Shown: positions 1 to 5,919, numbered from the stretch's first letter. The stretch: DNA of 7,720 nt from Gemmatimonadaceae bacterium (GCA_025451425.1 JANWKK010000060.1:1-7720); one strand, 5' to 3'. A program made the numbers and translations. The notes: generated by a model from the sequence alone, not told the origin.

Positions 1-468
1 GAGATCTTCGTCGATGAATCGCGGCCGCTCCTTCAGGGCAGCCGTCTCACTGCCTGGGAGCTCCAGCGCGCCGGCATTTCCGTCACCGTACTCACCGACG
101 GCATGGCGGCCTCGCTTATGCGCGAGCGCGGAATCGATCTCTGTATCGTCGGCGCCGATCGCATCGCGGCGAACGGTGACGTCGCAAACAAGATCGGGAC
201 CTACAATCTGGCGATCACGGCGCGCTATCACGGCGTGCCGTTCGTCGTCGCTGCCCCGACCTCGACGCTGGATCCAGCGACCGCGAGCGGCGGCGAGATC
301 GTCATCGAACAGCGAAGCGCACGGGAAGTCACACAGGTCGGGGAGAAGCGGACCGCGCCAGACGGTGTATGCATCTATAATCCAGCGTTCGACGTCACGC
401 CCGCAGAGCTGGTGACGGCGATCGTCACCGACCAGGGGATTCACCGACCGCCGTACCGATTCGTATGA
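1..468 (+). CDS. mtnA: S-methyl-5-thioribose-1-phosphate isomerase, C-terminal part (5' end outside window)
   Basis: The reading frame is open from base 1, so the gene begins upstream; the last 155 residues are present, a bit under half of a usual MtnA of about 350. MtnA interconverts methylthioribose-1-phosphate and methylthioribulose-1-phosphate in the cytoplasmic methionine salvage pathway and belongs to the eIF2B-related fold. Seen in the sequence: a [17 protein letters not shown] stretch at the fragment start, then [18 protein letters not shown], whose Asp (fragment residue 53, bases 157-159) matches the conserved catalytic Asp of the family. It ends with [12 protein letters not shown] and RPPY, both typical of the C-terminus. 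The catalytic Cys lies upstream of the window. A regulatory eIF2B-like homologue is possible, but the MtnA-type motifs make that unlikely. The stop overlaps the next gene's start (ATGA). Confidence 0.93.
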   Translation, partial: EIFVDESRPLLQGSRLTAWELQRAGISVTVLTDGMAASLMRERGIDLCIVGADRIAANGDVANKIGTYNLAITARYHGVPFVVAAPTSTLDPATASGGEIVIEQRSAREVTQVGEKRTAPDGVCIYNPAFDVTPAELVTAIVTDQGIHRPPYRFV

Positions 469-1115
469 CCGTTAGGCAGACGAAGCTCGATCGCGAACTG
501 GAGAAGCACTGCCAAGCGCTCGCCGCTTGTCGGCGGTGCGAGCTCGGCGATGTGCAGCCCATCGTCTCTCTGGCGCACCGGCCTCGCGTGATGCTCGTCG
601 GGCAGGCTCCTGGAAAAGTGGAGAGTGGCGGCGGGCGCGCATTCGCTGGTCGAGCGGGAAAGACGCTCTTTCGATGGCTCGAGCGCGCTGGGCTGAACGA
701 GACGATGGCGCGCGAACACATCTACATCGCTGCGATCACGCGATGTTATCCGGGACCGAGCCCGAGCGGTCGGGGCGATCGCGTTCCGTCGCCTAGCGAG
801 CGCGCAAACTGCGCAAGTTGGCTCGAAAGCGAGCTCAAACTCGTGCGACCGCGTCTGTTGGTGCCAGTGGGTCGACTGGCCATCGAGCGCTTTCTACCTC
901 GTCGCAGCCTCGAGGAGCTCGTCGGACGCGTACACGACATCGACCACGGTGGCGGCCACTGCCTGGCGATACCGTTACCGCATCCCTCAGGCGCAAGCAG
1001 TTGGATCCATCAGGGCAATCATGGATCGCTTCTGTCACGCGCACTCCAGCTGATCAGTGCACGCCTCGCGGAGCTCGGTGTCATTCGAGAGACCTCGACA
1101 CGCAACGTTGCTTGA
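465..1115 (+). CDS. Uracil-DNA glycosylase superfamily protein, family 4-like with 4Fe-4S cysteines
   Basis: This 216-residue cytoplasmic protein belongs to the UDG superfamily, which removes uracil from DNA at the start of base excision repair. Motif 1 is [20 protein letters not shown] (residues 46-65), matching the family 4 pattern GEAPG..E..G.PF.G.AG. Motif 2 is HPSGASSW (173-180). Four cysteines, C22, C25, C94 and C116, sit where family 4 enzymes bind a 4Fe-4S cluster. The spacing CRRC near the N-terminus, then TRCYPG and later RANC, supports this. Residue 47 is Gln where well-studied family 4 enzymes carry Glu, so activity or specificity may differ. The ATG at 465 overlaps the mtnA stop by four bases and no clear Shine-Dalgarno is present, suggesting translational coupling. 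The superfamily is clear; substrate range is not. Confidence 0.88.
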   Translation: MTVRQTKLDRELEKHCQALAACRRCELGDVQPIVSLAHRPRVMLVGQAPGKVESGGGRAFAGRAGKTLFRWLERAGLNETMAREHIYIAAITRCYPGPSPSGRGDRVPSPSERANCASWLESELKLVRPRLLVPVGRLAIERFLPRRSLEELVGRVHDIDHGGGHCLAIPLPHPSGASSWIHQGNHGSLLSRALQLISARLAELGVIRETSTRNVA

Positions 1116-1433
1116 ATGCTTCGACTCCTCCTCGTCCTTCAGCTGCACGGTCCCGGTGACCATCCGGGGGGAGACAGCTGGTTTGGCGTCGATAAGGTCA
1201 AGCATTTTTTCATGGGAGCGTTCGTACAAAGTGTCGGCTATAGCGCAGCCCGGGCGACCGGTGCCAGCCACGGCACGTCGCTCGCCGCGGCGACAGGGAT
1301 CACGGCGGCGGTGAGCGTTGGGAAGGAGCTTTGGGACGCGCACAGCGGCGGAACCCCAAGCCTTCGAGACTTGACGTGGGACGCGGCGGGCGCGGCCTCG
1401 GCGACGCTTGTGTTGCAGCATTCCGTTCGTTGA
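1116..1433 (+). CDS. Small YfiM/DUF2279-like protein
   Basis: A 105-residue protein starting directly after the glycosylase TGA, in the same frame. The N-terminus (residues 2-10) is a short Leu-rich stretch that could be a weak signal or anchor, with no lipobox Cys. The body carries DKVKHFFMGAF (26-36), GKELWD (69-74) and a SLRDLTWDAAGA segment (82-93). This order of DK.KHF, G.E..D and S..D...N/D..G resembles the YfiM/DUF2279 family of small predicted envelope proteins, whose function is unknown to me. Two alanine/glycine-rich hydrophobic stretches (about 33-48 and 56-68) and the last part (about 90-101) may be membrane-associated. No Shine-Dalgarno is visible, so translation probably depends on termination of the upstream gene. 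It probably shares an operon with mtnA and the glycosylase. The family assignment is from motif memory and is moderate. Confidence 0.7.
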   Translation: MLRLLLVLQLHGPGDHPGGDSWFGVDKVKHFFMGAFVQSVGYSAARATGASHGTSLAAATGITAAVSVGKELWDAHSGGTPSLRDLTWDAAGAASATLVLQHSVR

Positions 1434-1480
1434 AATTCGGCTATCAGGTGCTTGCCTTATATTGGTCGAGGTGGGAGAAT
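1430..1480 (+). promoter_or_regulatory. Weak candidate promoter before the small ORF / ccm block
   Basis: This is one of the AT-richer patches on the plus strand. It contains TTGAAA (1430-1435, overlapping the upstream stop), TTGCCT (1452-1457), TATATT (1458-1463) and GAGAAT (1475-1480). TTGCCT and GAGAAT are 17 bases apart, and TATATT is 22 bases after TTGAAA; neither pair is a strong sigma-70 match. It is listed because a promoter for the ccm transcript would be expected around here. Confidence 0.25.
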
Positions 1481-1527
1481 CGACGGCCTCGGCACTAACC
1501 GTTGATTCCTCAACCCGTTCGGACGCC

Positions 1528-1761
1528 ATGACAAAGCCGCCAGGTCCGGTCCCTTCTCATGAGCAGCCGTCGAGTGAGTCATTGCACGACCGGAGGTCGA
1601 ACCCCGAGCTGCGACGGCTGATCGAAGAAATGCTGGAGCGAGTGCGGCAGATGAATCGCAACATTGGCGTGTGGAGTCACGAGGAACGCGCGCGAGCCGA
1701 AGCCGATTTGGAGTCGGTGATGGCACGCGTGCGTCGTCTCGCCGGCGAACGACGCGGCTAA
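1528..1761 (+). CDS. Small charged helical protein, unrecognised
   Basis: I do not recognise this 77-residue protein. Residues 1-25 are polar and proline/serine-rich and probably disordered. Residues 26-46 and 50-74 are Arg/Glu/Leu-rich and look like two amphipathic helices around NIGVW (45-49), with heptad-like Leu/Met/Val spacing, so a helical hairpin or short coiled coil is plausible. There is no membrane segment, cysteine or signal peptide, which argues against CcmD. The frame extends upstream to 1408, but that part overlaps the previous gene and reads unlike protein; the ATG at 1528 was chosen although it lacks a clear Shine-Dalgarno. A GTG at 1471 in the same frame is an alternative. 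Its position directly before ccmE suggests co-transcription with the cytochrome maturation genes. Confidence 0.55.
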   Translation: MTKPPGPVPSHEQPSSESLHDRRSNPELRRLIEEMLERVRQMNRNIGVWSHEERARAEADLESVMARVRRLAGERRG

Positions 1762-1799
1762 TGTCTGAGCTAGGCGTACCTAACGAATTGCGACGATGA
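1761..1799 (+). other. 12-codon micro-ORF bridging the small ORF and ccmE
   Basis: The frame ATG...TGA encodes MSELGVPNELRR. Its ATG overlaps the upstream stop as TAATG, and its TGA overlaps the ccmE ATG as ATGA. Both junctions are classic forms for re-initiation, and ccmE itself has no visible Shine-Dalgarno. It could act as a coupling leader; chance is also possible in so short a gap. Confidence 0.3.
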
Positions 1800-2248
1800 A
1801 AGCGCGAACGAAGTTTCTACTCGGTGGGCTGCTGGTTCTCGGACCGGTCGGCTATTTGATGGCGAGCTCGATCAAGCAGACGGGCGTCTACTATCTCACG
1901 CCGACGGAGCTTTCGGCGAAGCTGAGGGCGGATTCGACATTCCGTGACGTTGGCGTGAAGGTCGGAGCGCGCGTCGTCCCTGGCTCGATTCAGAGAGATC
2001 CGGGTGGACGCGAGTACGCGTTCCGCGTGACCGATGGCGCGAAAACGTTCCCGGTCGTGTACCGCGGAATCGCGCCCGACACGTTCACCGACAGCGTCGA
2101 CGTGGTGGTCGAAGGCCGAATGGGACGCGACGGAACCTTCCGCGCGACGACCTTGCTCGCGAAATGCGCGTCGCGATACGAGAATGCGCCCGAGAAATAC
2201 CGTGAGACGCCGGGCTATAAGACGGCAGGCGGGAGACCAAGCGCTTGA
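1796..2248 (+). CDS. ccmE: Cytochrome c maturation haem chaperone CcmE, CxxxY type
   Basis: CcmE is a membrane-anchored periplasmic haem chaperone that binds haem covalently and delivers it to CcmF. This 150-residue protein has the usual size. Residues 6-24 form an N-terminal membrane anchor after a basic start (MKARTK). The beta-barrel (OB-fold) domain follows, including YYLTPTEL (32-39), VGARVVPGSI (56-65), FPVVYRGIAPDTF (85-97) and VVVEGRMG (103-110). The classical haem-binding motif HxxxY is replaced: the LLAK segment is followed by C124-A-S-R-Y128. The CxxxY form is known from archaea, Desulfovibrio and some other bacteria. The C-terminal tail is short and polar, as in the family. The start at 1796 overlaps a micro-ORF stop, and the stop overlaps the ccmF TTG start by four bases, so the two are probably translationally coupled. 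Confidence 0.93.
   Translation: MKARTKFLLGGLLVLGPVGYLMASSIKQTGVYYLTPTELSAKLRADSTFRDVGVKVGARVVPGSIQRDPGGREYAFRVTDGAKTFPVVYRGIAPDTFTDSVDVVVEGRMGRDGTFRATTLLAKCASRYENAPEKYRETPGYKTAGGRPSA
2228..2247 (+). promoter_or_regulatory. Ribosome binding site deciding the TTG start of ccmF
   Basis: GGGAG at 2231-2235 lies nine bases before TTG at 2245. Starting here keeps the conserved N-terminal ELALW segment of CcmF; the next ATG (2287) would cut into the first membrane helix. The TTG overlaps the ccmE stop as TTGA. Confidence 0.65.
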
Positions 2249-4281
2249 TTCTCATTGGCGAACTCGCGCTCTGGGTCGGGCTGCTGATGGCGGCGTGGGC
2301 GACGACGGTCTCCTTCGCGGGTGGTGCGCTCCGACGTGATGACCTGATCGCGAGCGGTCGACGCGCGATCTATGCCACGTTCGCGATGGTTCTCGCGGCG
2401 TCGATCGGATTGTGGACGGCACTGCTGTCGCGCGATTTCTCTCTCGAGTACGTGGCCGGCCACATCAGCGCCAACATGCCGAACGTCTACGTCTTCACGG
2501 CATTCTGGAGCGGTCAGGCCGGGTCGATGCTCTTCTGGGCGTTGATCCTTTCGCTCTACTCGGCGATCGCCATCTACGGCAACCGGGAGCGTAACCGCGC
2601 ACTGCTGCCATACGCGGCGGGCACGTTAGGCGCGATTCTCGTTTTCTTCCTTGCTACGACATGCTTCAAGGCGAATCCCTTCGCGCGACTCGATTGGACG
2701 CCGATGGATGGACGCGGCATGAACCCGCAGCTCCAGAATCCGGGCATGGCGATCCACCCACCCAACCTGTATCTGGGCTATGTGGCGACCGCGATTCCAT
2801 TCGCGTTCGCCATCGCAGCGCTCATCACGCGTCGACTCGACGCCGAATGGCTGGCTGTCGTTCGGCGGTGGTCGCTGTTGTCGTGGTTCTTCCTGACGTG
2901 CGGTATCGTACTGGGCATGTGGTGGGCCTACGTCGAGCTCGGGTGGGGCGGCTACTGGGCGTGGGACCCGGTCGAGAATGCGTCGTTCCTGCCGTGGCTT
3001 ACCGGCACCGCGTTCCTGCACTCGATCATGGTTCAGGAAAAGCGCGGGATGCTACGGAAGTGGAACGTCGTGTTGGTCGTGGTCACGTTCCTGTTGTCAA
3101 TCTTCGGCACTTTTATCACACGGAGCGGTGTGATTGAAAGTGTCCACTCATTTGCCCAGTCCCCGGTTGGGTCGTGGTTCGCCGCTTTCTTCTTCCTGGC
3201 GACCGGCACGACCATCTATCTCGTCGCGACGCGTCTGAAAAATCTCGAGACGAAGGCGGAGCTCGAGAGCATGGTGAGCAGAGAGGCAGCGTTCCTCTAC
3301 AACAACCTCGTGCTCGTCGGGATTGCCTTTGCGGTGCTGTGGGGGACGCTGTTCCCGATTCTGTCGGAATGGGTCCGCGGCCAGAAGATCACGGTTGGTC
3401 CGCCCTTCTTCAATGCCGTGAATCGGCCGCTTGGATTGCTCCTGCTCGCGCTTACGGGAATTGGCCCGCTCATCGCCTGGCGCAAGGCGTCGACGGCGAA
3501 TCTCAAGCGTCAGTTCGCGCTCCCGGCAGCGAGCGGCCTCGTGTTCGGAGCGCTGCTCGCCGCGTTGGGCATGAGCCGCGGCTACGCGATCGTTACCTAC
3601 ACGCTCGCTGCATTCGTCGCCGCGACGATCCTGCAGGAGTTCTACAAGGGTGTGTCGGCACGGCACGCGATCCACGGTGAAAGCATTCCCGTCGGATTCG
3701 TTCGGCTCGTGGCACGAAATCGACGACGATACGGTGGCTACATCGTGCACGCCGGAATCGTGATGCTCTTCGCGGCGTTCGCCGGCCTCGCCTTCAAGAG
3801 CGAGTACGACATCACGCTCCGCACCGGCCAGGAATTCGAGACGAAGGATCCGTATGGCCACCACTGGCGCTTCGTGAGCCAGGGCGCGTCGACGGACAAG
3901 CGTGAAAATCGAATGGTCACGTCCGTCGCGCTCGAGACGTTCCGCGACGGGCAGCCGACGGGATTCATCAAATCGGAGAAGCGCCAGTACTTCGACAGTG
4001 CGGAGCGGCCGACGTTCGAGCCGTCGACCGAGGTCGGGATCCGTACGACGGCGAAGCTGGACACCTATGTCGTGCTCGCCGGTGTCCGGGGCGACGTCGC
4101 CGAGCTGCGCGTGACCTTCAATCCACTCGTCGTGTGGGTCTGGCTGGGCGGCGCGCTGATGGCGATCGGCGGACTAATCGTCATGTGGCCGCAAGCGGAG
4201 CGGCGTCGCGTACGTCAGGCAGGCTACGTGTCCGTTCTCGCGCCGGCCCGCTCAGAGCCGGCCATAGCCGCTACGGTTTGA
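2245..4281 (+). CDS. ccmF: Cytochrome c haem lyase subunit CcmF
   Basis: CcmF takes haem from CcmE and, with CcmH, attaches it to the CxxCH thiols of apocytochromes on the outer face of the inner membrane. This 678-residue polytopic protein has the expected length. The tryptophan-rich WWD-type signature WGGYWAWDPVENASFLPW is at 234-251. Four conserved histidines are present: H171 (in HPPN), H259 (in FLHS), H301 (in ESVHSF) and H501 (in YIVHAG), matching the periplasmic and membrane haem-ligand histidines of the E. coli protein. Many membrane helices precede a periplasmic domain at about 517-625, and a last helix at about 629-647 (VWVWLGGALM) is followed by a basic tail. Translation starts at TTG, overlapping the ccmE stop. 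No frameshift or missing key residue is seen. Confidence 0.96.
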   Translation: MILIGELALWVGLLMAAWATTVSFAGGALRRDDLIASGRRAIYATFAMVLAASIGLWTALLSRDFSLEYVAGHISANMPNVYVFTAFWSGQAGSMLFWALILSLYSAIAIYGNRERNRALLPYAAGTLGAILVFFLATTCFKANPFARLDWTPMDGRGMNPQLQNPGMAIHPPNLYLGYVATAIPFAFAIAALITRRLDAEWLAVVRRWSLLSWFFLTCGIVLGMWWAYVELGWGGYWAWDPVENASFLPWLTGTAFLHSIMVQEKRGMLRKWNVVLVVVTFLLSIFGTFITRSGVIESVHSFAQSPVGSWFAAFFFLATGTTIYLVATRLKNLETKAELESMVSREAAFLYNNLVLVGIAFAVLWGTLFPILSEWVRGQKITVGPPFFNAVNRPLGLLLLALTGIGPLIAWRKASTANLKRQFALPAASGLVFGALLAALGMSRGYAIVTYTLAAFVAATILQEFYKGVSARHAIHGESIPVGFVRLVARNRRRYGGYIVHAGIVMLFAAFAGLAFKSEYDITLRTGQEFETKDPYGHHWRFVSQGASTDKRENRMVTSVALETFRDGQPTGFIKSEKRQYFDSAERPTFEPSTEVGIRTTAKLDTYVVLAGVRGDVAELRVTFNPLVVWVWLGGALMAIGGLIVMWPQAERRRVRQAGYVSVLAPARSEPAIAATV

Positions 4282-4296
4282 GTTGAGTATTTGTTG

Positions 4297-4932
4297 ATGG
4301 AGCGTCGGGACTTTCTTGTTCGTGTCGTCGCGGGCGCCGCGGGTGCGTCCGCATTCGCCGGACTCGTGAGCCGCTCGGTGGGCGCGCAGGCGCCGCAAGC
4401 GCCTCAAGCGCCGCAGGCTCCGAGCGGAGTCGATTCATCGAATCTGTTCGCGATGGACCAACAGGCGTCTCGACCCGTGCGGCTGCCACCGAAACCGGGG
4501 GCACGCGTTGTGGTCAGCGCCGCCGAACGGGACGAGCTCGAACATCGAATCCGATGCCAGTGCGGGTGCACGCTCGACGTGTACACCTGCCGCACGACTG
4601 ACTTCAGCTGCCAGGTTTCGCCATCGATGCATCGTGACGTGATGGCGCTGGTCTCGGGCGGATATAGCGCGCAAGAGATCATCGATGCATTCGTTGGAAC
4701 GTACGGTGAGCGAGTGCTCATGGCGCCGTCGGCCAGCGGATTCAATCTGCTGGGCTGGATGGCACCGTTCATCGCGCTGGCAGGCGGCGCAACCTTCGTC
4801 GCTATCGTACTTCGCAACTGGCGGAAGACCTCTCGGCCGGCGGTCGTCGCACCCAGCAAATCAGTGCGTCCGGAGGGTGCGACGGACGACGAGATGGCGC
4901 GGCTCGACGCTGCCGTGCGCGACGATCGATGA
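4297..4932 (+). CDS. ccmH: CcmH-like cytochrome c biogenesis protein with Tat-type signal and CxCxC motif
   Basis: CcmH-family proteins are membrane-anchored periplasmic thiol-redox partners of the haem lyase. This 211-residue protein starts with ERRDFL then a hydrophobic Ala/Gly/Val stretch to about residue 30, a twin-arginine-type signal. A QAP-repeat linker (31-42) and a polar region follow. The core is RCQCGC (86-91), C98 and C105, then SGGYSAQEIIDAFVGTYGERVLMAP (120-144), which matches the CcmH/CycL pattern G.s..EI...v..YGe.VL..P. A C-terminal helix spans about 151-172. Classical CcmH has one CxxC; this version instead has five cysteines as CxCxC...C...C, a form I recall from several non-proteobacterial phyla. 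ATG 4297 was chosen over TTG 4291 because it begins right at the twin-arginine motif. It lies 15 bases after ccmF and overlaps the next gene by four bases. Confidence 0.82.
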   Translation: MERRDFLVRVVAGAAGASAFAGLVSRSVGAQAPQAPQAPQAPSGVDSSNLFAMDQQASRPVRLPPKPGARVVVSAAERDELEHRIRCQCGCTLDVYTCRTTDFSCQVSPSMHRDVMALVSGGYSAQEIIDAFVGTYGERVLMAPSASGFNLLGWMAPFIALAGGATFVAIVLRNWRKTSRPAVVAPSKSVRPEGATDDEMARLDAAVRDDR

Positions 4933-5429
4933 GCGCGGCAGTCATCGCGCTGGTCGTCGGGACTGCGCTCGCCATTGGCGCGCTAGCCTTTGTGCTCTAT
5001 CCGCTCTTCTTCGAGGTGGAGCGAGGCCGACCGGTTGCCGCGTTCCGCGCCGAAGCGTTGACTGACGACGTCGCCGTCGCTGCGCTCCGTGAGATCGAGT
5101 TCGATCGCGCGACCGGCAAGCTCTCCGAAGCAGATTATGCGCAGCTCAAGGAGCAGTACACTCGTCAGGCATTGGCTGTTATGCGTCGCACAGGGGCCTC
5201 CGATGTCGACGCTGTAGGCGGCGACGCCGACGACGTGGAAGCGGCGATTCGCGCGTATCGCGCCGCGCGGCCGACCTGCGCAGCGCACGGCCCTCGACCG
5301 GAGCCTGACGCGATCTTCTGCTCCGAATGCGGTCGCTATCTCGCGGGAGCGTGCGAGCAGTGCGGGCGGCGAGTTGACGAAGCCGGAGCACGATTCTGCG
5401 CCGCGTGCGGCCATCGGCTCGCCGCTTGA
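4929..5429 (+). CDS. CcmI-like membrane protein with C-terminal double zinc ribbon
   Basis: A 166-residue protein overlapping ccmH by ATGA. Residues 4-28 form one membrane helix. Residues 48-82 read AALREIEFDRATGKLSEADY and onward, matching the segment after the first helix of CcmI (L.E.EFDR.TGKLS..DY). CcmI normally continues with a second helix and a periplasmic TPR domain that holds apocytochrome. Here neither is present. Instead the C-terminus carries C117-x2-H120 with C131-x2-C134, then C142-x2-C145 with C157-x2-C160, two zinc-ribbon-like units with FCSECG and FCAACG knuckles. With a single helix the rest would most simply face the cytoplasm, where reduced cysteines could bind zinc. A role with the haem lyase is inferred from position and the CcmI-like segment; the zinc ribbon's partner is unknown. 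Confidence 0.72.
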   Translation: MSAAVIALVVGTALAIGALAFVLYPLFFEVERGRPVAAFRAEALTDDVAVAALREIEFDRATGKLSEADYAQLKEQYTRQALAVMRRTGASDVDAVGGDADDVEAAIRAYRAARPTCAAHGPRPEPDAIFCSECGRYLAGACEQCGRRVDEAGARFCAACGHRLAA

Positions 5430-5447
5430 GCAGATGCTGAAGATGAG

Positions 5448-5482
5448 AAAAGCCCCGGACGTGAGAACGCCCGGGGCTTTTT
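5448..5482. terminator. Bidirectional rho-independent terminator
   Basis: A perfect 11-base-pair stem pairs AAAAGCCCCGG (5448-5458) with CCGGGGCTTTT (5471-5481); inside it, after one mismatch, CG/CG pairs close a TGAGAA loop. T5478-5482 follows the stem on the plus strand and the A-run at 5448-5451 gives a U-run on the minus strand, so it can stop both converging transcripts (the ccm block ending at 5429 and the minus-strand gene ending at 5501). Confidence 0.92.
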
Positions 5483-5500
5483 CGCGAACGAAGTAAGAAC

Positions 5501-5773
5501 TTATTCGCTCTTCTTCGCGGTCGTGTCGGCCTTGGCCTTCGACGACTTCTTGGCCTTCTTGGACTTGGTGCTGGCGGTCTTGGTCGACGCTTCAGCCTTT
5601 GGGGCAGCGGCGGTGGTGGACGCTGACTTCTTGGCCGACGCCTTCTTCGTACCAGCCTTCTTGGCCGCGGCAGTCGTGTCTGGCTTTGCCTGCTGCGTGG
5701 CCTGGGCGTGAACCCGTGGGGCAACAGCGAGCATCAGAGCCGCGGCAACCGCGGCAATGGTGAGGCGCTTCAT
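5501..5773 (-). CDS. Secreted Lys/Ala/Ser/Thr-rich low-complexity small protein
   Basis: I do not recognise a named family. The 90-residue protein begins MKRLTIAAVAAALMLAVAP with a probable signal-peptidase site after VHA (residues 21-23). The mature 66 residues are almost only Ala, Lys, Ser and Thr with a few Gly, Pro, Asp, Gln and Glu. There are 18 lysines, mostly in KK or AKK pairs, and no aromatic residue or Cys. The composition resembles the tails of histone H1-like or AlgP-like proteins, but the export signal points to the periplasm or outside, where it could bind anionic polymers such as lipopolysaccharide, extracellular DNA or cell-wall material; that is inference. The ATG at 5773 is fixed by a strong Shine-Dalgarno seven bases upstream and by the signal peptide; the frame's upstream extension to 5857 is not signal-like. 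Confidence 0.75.
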   Translation of the reverse strand: MKRLTIAAVAAALMLAVAPRVHAQATQQAKPDTTAAAKKAGTKKASAKKSASTTAAAPKAEASTKTASTKSKKAKKSSKAKADTTAKKSE

Positions 5774-5919
5774 GCAACTTCCTCCGAAAGGGTGGGTGGG
5801 GGCGCACGAGAAACCGTGGCCTGACAGCATCGACCCTGCGTGCCAGCGAGCGGTCACAGGTGGACGCGCTAAGAGCGCAGCCCGCGTCAGGCAGTCGTGG
5901 GGCAGCCGCTGCGCCGTTC
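5774..5919. other. Intergenic gap between permease stop and the Lys/Ala-rich gene
   Basis: This 146-base gap should hold the promoter of the minus-strand small gene, but I see no convincing -35/-10 pair. It contains a GCGCT-AAG-AGCGC hairpin (5866-5878) without a T-run, and the Shine-Dalgarno and C-rich leader near 5781-5803. Confidence 0.4.
5781..5785 (-). promoter_or_regulatory. Strong Shine-Dalgarno for the Lys/Ala-rich protein
   Basis: The minus strand reads GGAGG, then seven bases, then ATG at 5773. It is the clearest ribosome binding site in the window, contrasting with the plus-strand genes, most of which lack one. The 5' leader just before it is C-rich (complement of 5790-5803). Confidence 0.8.

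Noticed and set aside
1408..1527. Upstream extension of the small ORF before ccmE
   Set aside because: It overlaps the end of the preceding gene and lacks helical or conserved character; ATG 1528 is a better start.
1528..1761. Small ORF as CcmD
   Set aside because: CcmD is a short protein with one membrane helix; this protein has none.
3148..3864. Long minus-strand ORF of 238 codons opposite ccmF
   Set aside because: It lies wholly antisense to conserved CcmF coding sequence, and its translation is low-complexity Arg/Glu-rich, typical of a shadow frame in GC-rich DNA.
5544..5636. Repeated GACTTCTTGGCC (5544-5555 and 5625-5636) as a DNA repeat element
   Set aside because: The copies are 81 bases (27 codons) apart and in frame, explained by the repetitive AKKS-type protein sequence.
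5179..5724. Minus-strand ORF rich in Arg/Pro crossing the terminator
   Set aside because: It runs antisense through the zinc-ribbon gene and in another frame of the Lys/Ala-rich gene, and spans the terminator; composition is that of a shadow frame.
5790..5802. G-rich run as a G-quadruplex
   Set aside because: Only three G-runs of three or more are present, so a full intramolecular quadruplex of four triplets cannot form.
5866..5878. GCGCT-AAG-AGCGC hairpin as terminator of the permease operon
   Set aside because: Only five base pairs and no T-run on either strand; possible weak structure only.
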